DNA from: Albula goreensis
Taxonomy: Eukaryota > Chordata > Actinopteri > Albuliformes > Albulidae
DNA: 64,000 nt
Assembly: GCA_022829145.1 (NCBI GenBank)
Contig: CM040763.1
Coordinates: 12,323,141 to 12,387,140 of the forward strand
Reading direction: 5' to 3'
The translations under genes and the position numbers were made by a program. This document shows, piece by piece, positions 35,965 to 48,724 of this stretch; the first letter of the stretch is position 1; each line of letters begins with the position of its first letter. Below the pieces are notes generated by a model that saw only the letters and a program-made list of their open reading frames with translations, was not told the origin of the DNA and did no database searches.

Positions 35965-37090
35965 ACAATAAGATCTATCTCAGTGAGTCCTGCGGAGTTG
36001 GAGAATGTTTCCACACAAAGGGTCCCTTTTCATATGCAGATGTTCCAGCTCATCGAATGTATGTTCATTTTAATAAGATAAAAATGAGTAATCTACACAT
36101 TAAAAAATGTAAATACACATTAAAAAAATATAAGATCACCTACATATGCATGACCAAATTTTGGAGGCTATCAATTTTTTTCTATATTTTTATAAAGTAC
36201 AGTAATTTTGTCATTCCCCTGTATTTTATCTGGTAATATTTTAAACATAACATACTTACATTTCTACTTTAATTGTAGCAACAGATAAGATGGTACTGAA
36301 CAAGAGTAATGTATCACTGAATTTAAACACTTAAATGCAGAAAGAACAAAAGAAAAAAGACATTCTACAAACATTTTATTCTGAAAACATTTCATTATTA
36401 GTTTGACTGATGGATCTTTAGAGACAGGCTTGATTTCCTTAAACATGAGGAGCTGTAAAGCAAAGTGTACTACGGAGGGGCAAAGGTCCCGGAGCAAATG
36501 AGAAAAGCAACAAACAGCCAAACTGTACCCAACAACAAGCTAATAGTGGAAAAAAATCCTCAATCCTGGAATAACAGTGGTCCAAATCTGAAAGATCCCA
36601 GAACAGAATGTGGCAGGATCCACCATAAATTTACAAGAGAGATAGACAATTGTGCTGTGAGGTGGGTCTAAACGGAGAGGTGATTCGACATGTCGAACGT
36701 CTAGTCTGTTGAAGTTTGATGACTTACAACAACTTGACTACATTAAGACACCACCACACTCAATCTTTGTAAGTGATCAGGTCACAAACCACACAAGTAC
36801 CGAGCAGTGCATCAACAGGGAGGTACCTGTGCAGACATCATTTGCAGGCACAGTGATCACACAAGGCTAGATGCTTGTCAGTGCCCACTAATTCAGCACA
36901 GTTCGCCTTGCTATGGACTGCTGCCCATTGTAGGTTGTGCATGGCTGCTTTCGCAGAAGACCATTATATGCTGGGAAAAACAGCAACACAGTAAAAAAAC
37001 AAAAATATACTGAATGTGGATGAAGCGAGTTTAATTAATTCAAACACAAAGACAAAAACAAATCTTGAGCATTTTGATTCAAATTTCATT
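35965..37090. other. AT-rich noncoding
   Basis: No gene. A tandem-like repeat of ACACATTAAAAAA occurs around 36095-36130. Two 68-codon frames lack features. Confidence 0.5.
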
Positions 37091-37094
37091 GTTA

Positions 37095-37640
37095 TTGTGC
37101 AGTGCAGGCAGAATGTTGATTTACTGTGGGATCATTTTGTTATCTCCCTCATTACGCGTTGCGTCTTTCGCGCTGCATGTCCACGCTCGTTAATTGTTGT
37201 TAAAGGCCTGTTAGTGAAAGAGGCGCAAATTATTTAGACTTCATAAACAGAATAAACATAGCCCTTAGAGTAGATGTACCCTCAAAAGACATCAAAGAAT
37301 AAATTAAGCAGCCATTACACAGAAAAGCCTTTTAGATGATTTGCAAAGCATTCCCTCCACTGTGAGTGACCATTACAGCCATGATCCCCGACTTTGACTT
37401 TAATGAAGTTTAATAAAGTTTACAATTTCTCTTCGTTATTTTCGTTTCATCTTGATCGCTAAAAGGTATTAGAGGTAATGAGAGTCTTTTGCCCACGGTC
37501 CAGCACAGAGATCGGAGCACACAAAGTCAGAATGTTTAATGCATGTTTTTGAAAATAGCATGTGTGTGCCCCTGCATTAATTATTTGGTAAATTCATTAT
37601 TCCCAAAACTTTACATTTAATTTAGCATTTAATGATTTTG
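37095..37640. promoter_or_regulatory. Candidate conserved noncoding element
   Basis: A very enhancer-like block. CpG is kept in otherwise AT-rich sequence (ATTACGCGTTGCGTCTTTCGCGC near 37155). There are repeated TAAT/TTAAAG cores and an ATTAATTATTTGG near 37577. No reading frame survives. CpG retention in AT-rich sequence suggests constraint. Confidence 0.45.
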
Positions 37641-37644
37641 GCAC

Positions 37645-39000
37645 TTTTCATTGAATTGTGGTAATAGACTTTTCGGAACTCATCAAAGGCTTTATGGTGA
37701 ACTTGCAACCCTGTATCATGCTAATGCTTTAATTTCCATTTTATGTAGCAGTTCTGTGATCCTTACCCCCTACCATATTTGGACATTGTGGGGATATGAA
37801 GTTCCGTAACGTGCCAATTTATATAATGCATGCTGACTCCCATTTTGGAATGCCATTCTCAGACATGTCACATTGTGTAATGTATTTACAACTCCTGTCA
37901 TATTCAATTGGAACATTTGAATACATCTTAAGAAATAAACTCCATTTCTATTACACATGTTTAGTGTACTCTGGCCATGCTGTACACCCGATGAACAAAC
38001 ACAGATCGCAAGATTTCTCTTTGTGCAGTTCAATGACTGTATATATATTACTAAATGAACATTGAAAATGATCTTATTGCTGTAAATTTTTAAAATACTC
38101 TGTCATAATTAGTCATCTGTCAAACTTGTTAAAAATATTCAATGGCAATTTTCTCCAAACAAAAATACTTACCCTGTTTTGGGATTTAAACAGAATTTTT
38201 ATCAGATCCCTAAAATTGATCTGAAACCTCTGTTAAAGTATTAAATCACAAGATATGTAATTATGGAGGCAATACAATAGGACAAAACAGATTAATTATT
38301 GCTAAGCTAACACTGATTCTATTACCATAACTTATAATTATAACATTTTTACACTTTTATTATTTTATTACTTTAATAACTTAATTATTACAATCTTCCA
38401 TTTATCGCTATTAGCTGGCAATATACATTACATTTGTTATCAAGAAATTGTGTTGAGATTCTACAGGAATGTAGGTCTCACAGCATGTTACAATACTTGT
38501 GCATCACTAGAAACTGTCAAAATTTTTTATTGTTATATGACATTAGAGGAGGAAACTTGAGAATTCGGGGCAGCACACTGAAAGTGGATTATTTGGGGTT
38601 GTGATCCATTAATGTCATGAGTAATATGCTACAGAAAGTAAATTAAGTTCATAATATTCAAGACCACATCTCATGAAAATAATTAAGTTTGTCACTGTTC
38701 ACGTCACATGCCACTCTCAATTCCTCAGTGCTCTCACTAACACACATAAATACATATGTATGCATGCAAACACATGAGAGAGCACAGGCCTGACCTTCCC
38801 TCTCCTCAGTCGGACTGACTGCAGTGAGAAATGTCTGTGCATACCCCTTTGCATGGTTGTGCAATGCAAAGCTTTGTTGCTTTTTTTTTTTTTTTTACAG
38901 TGGGTGCACCCCCTTGAAGGTTCATTTACTGCACAGTTAAATAACTTAATCTGGTATTCTTTTAAGACAGGGCTGCAGCGTGGCAGCTTAGCAGAGCCGT
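37645..39000. other. AT-rich noncoding, poly-T
   Basis: A poly-T run at 38881-38896 ends in TACAG and so mimics a splice acceptor, but no paired donor or frame follows. Nothing else is recognised. Confidence 0.5.
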
Positions 39001-39004
39001 CAGT

Positions 39005-41895
39005 GTGCATTGCCCTCAGCCACACAACAGAAAGCACAGCGAACATCAGCAGTTTGTCTTTGACTGCAGAGCTTAATGCACTGGAGTGATTCCCTGACTA
39101 CTAAACCCTCTCTGAAGCTAAGCATAAGGGAATTCCCCACTGAATGAAATGTCTCTTCTCTGTCTTCACTCGTTCTTTTTCCCTTCCAGAGAAGTGCCAG
39201 AAGGACAAGTGTTCCCCCCCTCTCTCTTGCTCTCTTTTTTTGTGAAGAGTATGAGAAAATTTTGAGAAACTGGCGTGAAAGTGCAATTGGCAAAGAAAAT
39301 GTACTCCGACATCCCAGAGGCTTGAAGTCACTTATTTGTTAGGCTTTTGGTGCCCGAGATTAGTTTCCTACAAAAAAAAAGAAAATCTATCCTACATGTG
39401 TTTTGATAAATGGAAGTCTGAGGCTTATGGCAGTCTTTTCTGTTCCTAGAAAAGCACAGAAAATACCAATGAAGAGGAAGAGTCAGTATTTGGCTTCAGA
39501 GATTATTAATCCAGCCAATTTACTGGTTGTGGCCAGACTTCTCACTTAGGGTATGTTCACTCATCTTTTGGTTTGACAACATCACTAAAAAGCTGCAATT
39601 CAGATGAACATTCAGTTTTTCTTATCTAGGCTGAATGTGCTCTTCAGCCCACTGCAGGACTGACAACTGCTGGTATGGCTCCTGCTTTTGAATGTGTGAA
39701 CCTGACCATATTTAGAAGAAAACGGGAAACTCATGACCATGAGTAGGCATAGTGTGAATGGGGCCCTACAAAGGAAATTGATTTTCTTCTAGTTTATTTC
39801 CCTAAGACACGAGTGTGCAGTATTAATTTTTATTATTTTCTCCCATTTGTCCCAACCTGATTGGAACTGACATCATTCCCACTGCGAGGCTCCTCCATAC
39901 ACTCAGTATGAAGCCACTGCACGTTACTGTGTGATTTGCGTGGCAGCTAGTCCTTGCTATTGCTCTCAGTGTAGAGGTTAAATTCCAACAGAGGAGGGTG
40001 CTAGAGAGCGATAAAACAGATGATTTTAACAGCTTACCCAGGATTTTCTCCAGCATGGGTGAATCAATATTTGCCTTGCTAATGTGAACTTCCACCCACA
40101 CATCATGTCGATTTCTAAAACCTCTGCTTCCCCATGATTGCTGTACTCAATGTTCCTTACCATCGACAAGTACCAAAATCTGTTATCTCTTTTTTTATTT
40201 TTTTTTTTATGAATGTGGTGAGATAAATTGTGATTTTTCAAGCATGGGTGGATGTTTCAGTGAAATTTCTGACCATCCTAGCACATCTTGGAAATGTATT
40301 TCAGTGTAACACATGCTTTTAGACCTACAAGGGAAGAGAACTAATCATTCAAAACACTGCCCCACTATTACTTTGCATAATTTGACTTGACTGACTAAAT
40401 TTCCCCTACGATGCAGACCTTCCTTGTAAAAATATAGCAATATGTGCCTAAAGAGGGATCTACAGGAAAAAATTCCTTTGGAAATTGTAGCTAAAGTATT
40501 GTTTTATTCAGAGTCATTCAGCACTGTAATGATGATTTGCAGTATTTGAATACCTGTATCATAGAGATTTTGAGTGTTTACTTCTTGGGGAAGTATACAG
40601 TAGGGGTCCCTTGGGAAGAAGGCTTGCTTGAGACAAGAGAGGAGGCGTTAAGAGAAATCCTTCCCCCTGCCATGTGTCTGTCTGTTCTGACAGTTTCCTT
40701 CCCTTCGTGGCTGACCTGGCTTTCTGCGCCACGGATGCTACTGCATCAATAATCCTTTGCCAAAACCTTCTGCTTTGTTGACGTCTAGACGTTTACACAA
40801 GGGAGCAGCTGCTTTTACACAGAGGGTCTGACAACATCTCAGAGCACTTTACAAAGCAGGAGAATGGGAGACTTTGGTGCATTTTGGATTGGGCCTTGTT
40901 GAATAGAAAGGGCTCGCTTGGGCCATGTTACAGGGACGGTCGGATCTCATTATTTTAAGAATGCCTCTACCACTTGCCTTCGTTGCCACATTCCCATGGC
41001 TGAGTGCCCATGTACAGTGGGTATTTTGTGGTATGCTGTTCATAATGTGTCAACAATTTCCAGTATGTAAAAATCATATCATATCTATTAGACAGTAGTC
41101 TTTACTGTCTTTTATGCAAACAGCTGTGCTGTTCTCATTGCTACTTTTAAGCAATTTGTTTGCCCATTTGTTTGATCATTTATTTTATTTATGTCTTTAT
41201 TTTTTCATGCACATATTTGTTCTACATGTGATCCAGAGTTGAGCGTATCTGGTCCACTCTTCTGGTTAGACCAGAATAGTAGAAAAATACCAGTGGATTT
41301 TCTATAAGGCAAAATCTCCACCAACAAATATCAAAAACTGAATGTGAAAAACTGTCACTTTAGTATTATTTTTTGTAACGCAAAACTCATTAAATTTTCA
41401 ACACCTGAGTGTAAAATATGTAAGGACATACATCAATTAAAATAAGCCTGACCAATTTTTAAACATTGTGGGAAGCTAAATGGAAATATTTTGAGGTAAT
41501 AAGAGAAAACAAACACACAGTGTAACAGAAAAGCATTGAAATGGAAGATAAAATTGATCTAGTTCCTATCACCAGATTTAGCCCAGATGCCCCTAGGGGG
41601 ATTGTTGAATTACAAACTATTTTCTCATTTATTTAATCAATGGTACATAACACACTGACTGTGTAATTATGCAGCGGAAATTCTATAGCAAAGGACATGT
41701 TTTCATCTTCAGTTTCACTCCCAGCAGAGCTTTTCCTGAGACAAGACTGTATTAATTAGGACAACTTTTTTAACATGCAGGCGATTCTTTTGTAAATACC
41801 GAAGGAAATATGTGCAACACCAAAATTCCTCTCATCTTGTTCCCTCTAGAAGCATAAAAAGCTACGCTCTATCTAAATTATGTCCTTTATCATGC
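39005..41895. other. Noncoding with one weak exon candidate
   Basis: The region is mixed in composition. A minus-strand exon-like segment lies at 40038-40140, with acceptor GAGTACAG and donor CTGG|GTAAGC. Its open frame includes RHDVWVEVHISKAN followed by IDSPMLEKILG, which reads like protein but was not identified. No other gene is seen; 40600-41040 is moderately complex. Confidence 0.4.
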
Positions 41896-41899
41896 TTTA

Positions 41900-42470
41900 A
41901 AGAAAGTTCATAAGGAAGTCTCTGAGATACAGCACATTGTCATTTTTATCAAAACTTCACAAACCTTCTAATATAGAACTAATGGGGTGGGAAACAGGCC
42001 CTTATGTTTCAGGTGAAAAACTCTCTGTGGAGTTTGACTATCCTCTACAGATTTCATTGGGGTCCTAATAATAACTTGAAAGTGCATGCTTGAGTGTGGC
42101 TTTCTTTCCTCTTAATTAGCCATTAACATGAATAAAAACTAATTGCAGTTTGGTAATTGGGTTTATTTTCAATACTTGTCAGTTATTCTTTCTTTTCCTC
42201 CGTTCTTCAGTGTGTAACATACTATCCTGATTCCAGGATGCGGTCTTGTCAACGCTTTGATTCCCAGCAGAAACAAGAGCTGTGTTTAATTAGGAAATGT
42301 GAGCTTTGGAGTGCTCTTCACAAACAGATGTCTTCTATGTCTATATATCACGGTTTATGGGTTAAATCTGTCCATGTGAACAGCCCCAGTTTAAGGAACT
42401 TTATAGGGCTGAATTATTTGCAGTGGCAAAGGTTTATGTTGGCACCATTTTAAAAACCGCTTTGGGTAAA
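41900..42470. promoter_or_regulatory. Candidate conserved noncoding element
   Basis: A complex block with CTTAATTAGCCATTAAC near 42112, TAATTGGGTTTATTTTC near 42155 and TTTAATTAGGAAATG near 42286. The 98-codon frame across it has no domain. Enhancer-like by site density. Confidence 0.4.
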
Positions 42471-42474
42471 CATT

Positions 42475-43650
42475 TCTGGTAGGAATCCAAAACCGAGGTC
42501 TGAGAATTTCTTAAATATTTATCATGTTTTGCCTGTAAACATGAATAATAATCAATGCTTACAGCAGATAGATGATATGACATGCATTGACAAATGTGTT
42601 CATCTGAAATTGGGCCTAATGCTGACAGAAATTTTTATTTATTTTAAATTGAAATGTAATAATACTGTGACTTTTGAGGACAGTTTAGCTTGGGACACCA
42701 TGCCTGGAAATGGCTGAATGGTGTCTTATTAGCCTGTTCTGTCCTTACTTGCAGTTTCATATTACAGGCAAATATCATTAATGCTGATTGCAGAGCACCC
42801 TTGCTTTTCACTGAAAGGAACACATGAACACTGTTTGTTCCGCACTGAGGGCTGATATGGAGAGGTTTCTGTCTCATCAGAAGTCTGTTCACACACTCGT
42901 GAGCCCAACTGCAAACTAACTCAAACAAAAAATGTGTTTTTTTTATTTGTACAACACCTGCATTCATTCCTGCATGCATATTTGAAGCAAACAAAGAGCA
43001 AAGTTTGAAGGAAATCAGATAAAACATCTAAATTAATCATGTTTGTAGGCTCAAAGGGATTTCCATGGCTAGCATTCATCTCTGTGGTCTGTAAGGATAT
43101 ATACCAATGTGTATTGTAGTTGAATGTGGGGATTTCTTCACTGCAAATGACTAGGAAGTCACTAGTAGCGATGCAGAGGTACAAATTCCCCAGTCACTGG
43201 AGAACATATAACTGCCTTTTTCTTTTCAAGTATTCACCATGTAGGCTGTTTTCATATCATATACATATGGTACATAATTGGATGTGACATGTTCAGAAGA
43301 CAGAAGAAGGGCTGAATTTCATGTAGCAAATTTCTTATCCATTGCAAAAGCAAAAAAAAGAGAAGTATTAACTTACACAGTCAGTCTTCTAGTGTTCTGT
43401 GCCCTCTCGCCTGTATGCTTGTGAAAGGTCAACTGACCTGAGAAGGTAATACATAAATATTTCACTCTTTAAGCTCTTTCAACAAATTAGATCGTGGATA
43501 CAACATTACAATTTTATACAGTCAGGAGTACAAAAGTTTGCTCTGTCTTCAGCGGTTTTGTCTTACTTATACATAAAGAACGGAGGCAAGGAAATATTCA
43601 CTGATATTTATCCGTTGGCTATTCAATTCACACACACATTTTTTAAAAAT
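42475..43650. other. AT-rich noncoding
   Basis: Overlapping minus frames of 127 and 87 codons lack domains and splice pairing. Nothing is recognised. Confidence 0.5.
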
Positions 43651-43654
43651 ATAT

Positions 43655-43870
43655 TTTTAACCCTTTGAGATTTATTACCCCTGCGAATGTGTGGTGTGCC
43701 GCAAAGCAATCCAGCCAGAGGCCTTGTTTTCATCTGGGAGTTGAGCGTTTCCTTCGTTTCAAGACCCTCGAGAGTTAGAACCGCTGATTTAGCAAGTGCA
43801 CCAATGTGTGTCTCTTTTAAATGTTTGGTATTCCACTTTGCTCTTTTCCCTTGCCTCATTTGAATTTATG
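43655..43870. promoter_or_regulatory. Candidate conserved noncoding element, small
   Basis: A short complex patch with CpG (CCCTGCGAATG, GTGCCGCAAAG, CCCTCGAGAG, AACCGCTGAT). The 78-codon minus frame has no domain. Confidence 0.3.
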
Positions 43871-43874
43871 CTTC

Positions 43875-44685
43875 ATAAAAAATAATAAAAAACGGGACCT
43901 TAAAAAATAAGGCATTCAAATGCAAACTCAGCAGGCTGACAGGTTGACTCTTATAAATAAGAAAGTATAAACTTAATTGATTTACACTGCCCCACTGCTC
44001 AGCAGTAAGCATTGCTAATTTTATTGATTTGTTTGTTGATTTTACTCTGTGAAGCATACGTTATAAACACAAATGCCAGGGACTGTGTAAGTGAGTTCTG
44101 GAAATACATTTTTCAATTAATTTATTTCATTGGGTTTCAAACAATGGCAGCTTGTGGACAAAATACTTAAATGAAGGATTATCAATTTGCATATGATGTA
44201 ATATCTCACTCATCTCATTTCAATGTCAGTTTAGTTGAGCACATACTACATGTATCCCTTGAGTGGCAGTCACTGAGAGGTAGCTAGGTATGAGGAGTCT
44301 ACTATGCTTTATGCATGTGATATATAATTTGTTTGCTTGGTTTATTTGAGTAGCAGCTTGAGAGCTTGAATGAATCAATGCAGCACAAATCTTGACAAAC
44401 CACTGATTTTTTTTTTTTTTTTAAAAAAGGTTGTGCATTATTTTAGTTATCTCTATTAACTGCAAACTCAATCATATTAATAAATACAAAAAAGTAATTA
44501 GAGGTAGCCTGAATCACTCAACATGACATACTGTGTTAGCTTTGAGTGCAGCAAAAACATGGTGGTAGATATGCTAATATCCAGCGCTTTGAGATTATCT
44601 TGCTAAAAGTGCTCTAAAAATTGGAACTATTACAAAATTTACCAGAAGGAAGAACCTGTGCTTACAGACATTTCCCGAAACTCCC
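43875..44685. other. AT-rich noncoding, poly-T
   Basis: A poly-T run lies at 44407-44422, within repeat-like AT sequence. No gene. Confidence 0.55.
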
Positions 44686-44689
44686 ATTG

Positions 44690-45900
44690 TGAGAGTACAG
44701 ACTGAATTAGCATAAGATAAACTATGTTAGAGCTGCTAATGTTAGTTACAATTAAACTAGCTAGCAAAAAAAAATTCTGATGGCGTAACACCAGCGATAC
44801 AATTGTACATTTCAATAACCGTCAAGTACGAACCAATTCCCTCATTGTGGAAAATTAACCAAATGAAGACGCTGGTGTCATGTTAGTTAGCTTATAGTAG
44901 GCACAGTTAAGATTTGTAATCATTAAAAAAAAAGGTTTCTAGTACCTAATGATGTACTTTCATTCTCACCTTTTAACCCGAAATGTTCGCATTTACGTGG
45001 CACGAGGTAGACATCCTTCTCCTAACCAAGTTTGTATTTATTGATTGTCCCTCACTGATGCCGGCACTTTTTTTGGAATGTTGCACCATGGGATATTGTT
45101 TCATAACATACGTCAGACTTCAGGTGAGTGCTTATTAAAGATTCACCTGTACTCCATCCGGTTTGTTCTTAATTGTTGTTCTGGTCCTTGAGATACGGTA
45201 ACAGGCTAGACAGGCAGCGACGATAGTATGACACTGGCGAAAAATAAACTTTGACTCAGATGCTATTATTCGGAACTTCACCCATGTTTATTACCAAGAT
45301 AGCACACGAACTTAAACCGTGGTGGAGAGGGGCAAAGACAACTTCTTCAGCATGTAGTTTATAGCAATTATGCTCAATACGTTAAGCATAATTGATAACT
45401 GTATGCTGTAGTCGTTGTCTTCAAGCAAGACATCAACACCGATGAGCTTTGCTGTTGTTGGTTATGAAAAAAAAACGACAGCGTGGTGGTGCAGTTAAAA
45501 GGCGAAGATTTATACTAGACTTATATCCGAAAGAAATAAACTAATTAGGCCTACTCTAATTAAATTTAAATGTTACAATCTGCTTATTTATACATCAGGA
45601 TAGCCTGTATGAAAAGGTTATACTGCAAAACATATTTTTAAGACATGACATTGGGTGGACAGATCAAATTTTGGTGTTTGCTTCACTGATATTCCTGTAA
45701 CGTTAGCTTTAAAAAAACAGGTACGAATCCGAAAGCACCATTTTCAAATTTTAAAGCATCGATGTTGTTCTTGCATGAGGTAATTTATTGTGAAAGGAAG
45801 CTGCACACAAACAGACTACACTATTCTTTACTGTTTCGCAACCACCTTGCATTTTGGACACAAAATTATACACGTTGTATTTCTCCACAGATGTGCAGCA
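44690..45900. other. CpG-bearing anomalous block, possible inserted element
   Basis: Base use differs from both sides, with scattered CpG, GTTAGCT/GCTAACA-type words, and inverted words ACACCAGCG at 44788-44796 and CGCTGGTGT at 44870-44878. A small hairpin with 10-base arms lies at 45365-45394 (CAATTATGCT / AGCATAATTG). A good donor, CAG|GTGAGT, follows at about 45123. It could be an old nonautonomous DNA element or the promoter and first exon of a noncoding RNA. No coding frame longer than 60 codons exists. Confidence 0.3.
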
Positions 45901-45904
45901 AGGA

Positions 45905-46790
45905 CTCAACATTCAAATAATGTTAACCTCTTCCTGCTTATGCACTGGGTGTCAATGTAGTACTTCCCCCATGAATTGGTATTATAGGTAAAATGAACGC
46001 TGAACAGAGCTGATATGAAGAGTTCCTAAGAGATACACTGTATTCACAACGTAAAGACTATATATCTTGCATGACTGAAAACAATCAAAATCTCTTGCAC
46101 AGACGATATTAATTGACAAGTGTTTTGTGAACTCAAATCAGGAATGAAGCAGTGTATCACTTTCTCTCATGAGCTCTCTCTGTGCCTTTCACAGGTATTC
46201 CGTGCCTAATCCAGTATGGTGAATTAAAATCCCATGTGGATAACTGTTGCATGTGTAAAAACATGCAGATTTCTGTGGTAAAGACACCCACTGGTACAGG
46301 TAGGATTTTTATAGCATGTCAGTAGAGAGATTTAAGAAATCCATCATACTTTTCATAATTTGTGGCTAGCAGAATTCAAGTGCTTGTGATAAATTTAATG
46401 CTTTGAAATGTATAATAATAGGAGAGAGGAATAGGAGAGTAACTGATGCTTCCACCCTTAAATTAGAAAAAGCTCAGTGTTATTTTTTTATGGTTTTAGT
46501 AGGTTTTTGTTACAAGTGTATTCATTTGCATTGCATTCATTTCGATTTCATTTTCCAGCATTGCTAGCTATGCTGCACTGGCATTTGATATGGCTGTCCT
46601 TGGACATAAGACTCATTAAACCACTGCATGATGCACAAACTTGAGATACAAACAAATCTGGCACACATGACCACAGTGACAGAAGATTTTCCAGTGAAAT
46701 CTCATTTCATTCGAATGGGGGGTGACATGTGTGAGAGGGACTGTGGTGTATTTTTGAACTGTGAATGAAATAGTTTAGGAGTGATTTACA
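45905..46790. other. AT-rich noncoding
   Basis: Nothing is recognised beyond mixed AT-rich sequence. Confidence 0.5.
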
Positions 46791-46794
46791 ACAG

Positions 46795-47465
46795 ATGATG
46801 CCGTCGCATGTTCACTAACGAATACCATATGGCCTTGCAATGGAGGCTGTCATCATCTTTATTGCTGAATGACATGCGCTGTGATAAATATAATACTGCG
46901 TAGAGGAGATGGGGCTGGTGCTAATTTATTCTTCGAGTGAGTAATTGAAAAAAAAATGTTGGGCCTCACAGTGTGTGGATGTCACATACTTTACTGCAGC
47001 CTATCAGCAGCCAGCCAGAGGAAGAATAATTTTGTTTGAAAGGTAACATGCACACCAGAGGGCAGGCAGGGCTAAATTAAAGGCAGAGATTGCCTGGGGG
47101 TATTCACCCAGCAGGCATCTGCTGTTCTCTTTAACTGTCTTGACAAAGATCTAACAAAGAGGCAAAATAGTCCTCTTTTGTGCTTGATAACGGGGTGACG
47201 GAGCGTGTGTGCGAGTCAAATGGCCACAGCCTCACATGATAGGCCTTCATAAAAATGGATTAGCCAGACCAATTTAGTTGAGCTGAGGGAAAAACGAATA
47301 ATGCTTCATATAATGTCTTTCAGTCTATGTAAATGTGCAGATTCGACAGCCTCAGAAGTGAGAGTGGTGAGGAACAATGTGCTGCACGTATGTTGCATGG
47401 TTCATATCAAGGAGGAAGGACTCGCTGTTTCAGACTGAGGCTTACCCAATGATATGACTGGAAGA
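46795..47465. promoter_or_regulatory. Large candidate conserved noncoding block
   Basis: A complex block starting ATGCCGTCGCATG with GCTAATTTATTC, GGCTAAATTAAAGGC, GATAACGGGGTGACGGAGCG and ATGGATTAGCCAGACC. It includes the CTCF-like site at 47052-47067. No reading frame crosses it. Strong enhancer-like texture. Confidence 0.42.
47052..47067 (+). promoter_or_regulatory. CTCF-like site
   Basis: CACCAGAGGGCAGGCAGG is an almost ideal CTCF core (CACCAGAGGGCAG), in forward orientation. It is the best such match in the window and sits inside a candidate enhancer block. Motif evidence only. Confidence 0.5.
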
Positions 47466-47754
47466 TGTGAAGCTTAGAAACACAAGTGAGGTTTTAAACA
47501 GCATTTGAACATATACGCACTACCAACAGAGACTGGGAAAAAAATACGTAGGAGGCCAATGTTAATTGTGCTGTCTATCTAACACAGATAAAATTAACAA
47601 GCAGATTGTGGTTAGAGTGGCACAGAAGCATCCTCTTAATCACTATTACAACTGTCTTATGTTATTTTATGGGTGGTTATTTTACGATGGCAAATATCCT
47701 TTGGTGGAGCACCATGCAGACTCCTCCCTCTGGGACTAATGTTGTGTTTTATTG

Positions 47755-48260
47755 GCACACTGTAGATTAGCCAGCTGGAAGAGAGGATGTGGTCACTGGA
47801 GGGAAAGGGAATGCACCAGGCCTACCAGGATCTGGCTGGGAGTGGAAATGAGCCTTACTGGTGTAGCCACACTCAGGGCCTGGGTGTCTGGGTTTCTACG
47901 AGAGCAGCTGGGGAGCAAGATGGCCTCTTCAAGAGGGTGAAACCCGTTGAAGAGTGGGCACAGCCATAGAACAAGGCACCTCATGAACAGCAGACTTCTG
48001 GGTGGTGGGTGGGCTGTGAGACCAGTGGAGCGATGGGACAAGACTGGGGCTACAGCAAGCAGCAGGGTGAAAATACAAGGCAGTGAGGGGTGGGGCTCCA
48101 GCACCACTGAGCGGCCCTCAATCAAGCCATCACGGAGACGAGCGCCCCGCAAGAGCCCTGATCAGGACAGCAGGGGAGTGCCAGCAAAGATGGGTAGCTC
48201 TTCTCATTATATTTTTGGGGGCTGCACAGCAAGGGGATGGCGTGCATATGCAATGTGTAA
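47755..48260. other. GC-rich block of unknown origin
   Basis: About 500 bases are clearly richer in G than anything nearby, with sharp borders against AT-rich flanks. Frames of 60-119 codons exist on both strands. One plus frame, starting near QLEERMWSLEGKGMHQAY, looks protein-like but is interrupted by several stops further on. It may be a decayed fragment of a mobile element or a processed pseudogene. Not identified. Confidence 0.3.
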
Positions 48261-48334
48261 GCAAATGGGCGACTGAATTTCAACTCCCATCTATTTGGTA
48301 TTCAAGAGCAAGAAAGGGGGGTTTGAAAAAAACA

Positions 48335-48720
48335 ACTGTCAGATCCTTAGAAATATCCTGGGATGTCTTGCTCGGAGCTTATTGACTGAAATTTGCATGC
48401 AAAATTAGCCACCTCTGCATGAACAGCTGAATTGATGCCAGGAAGCTCAGAATAAGGCAATGCTTGATTTCTTCCAGTGATGCCATTTTCATGCAGCCAT
48501 GAGGCTTGAAATTGACAGTTTGGCAGGTGGATTTAATTTCTGCATATTCACCACTGACGGCTAAGGATTCCCAGACAAGCCCACTAAGTCACTCCCCTTA
48601 ATTAAGTTAGATAAATTCTGAATGACCCTTTTCGGCTTTCTACCAGATGTCTACAAGCTGTTTAACATCCATTAAATTAAGACCTATCCACAGTAATTAG
48701 TTCATGTATGTTTTATACAG
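48335..48720. promoter_or_regulatory. Candidate conserved noncoding element
   Basis: A complex block with TTTGCATGCAAAATTAGCC near 48392, GGTGGATTTAATTTC near 48527 and CCTTAATTAAGTTAG near 48597. No frame. Enhancer-like. Confidence 0.4.
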
Positions 48721-48724
48721 AACC

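Noticed and set aside
38881-38901. Splice acceptor after poly-T (TTTTACAG)
   Set aside because: Resembles an acceptor but no donor or sustained frame follows; a poly-T tract ending by chance in CAG is the simpler reading.
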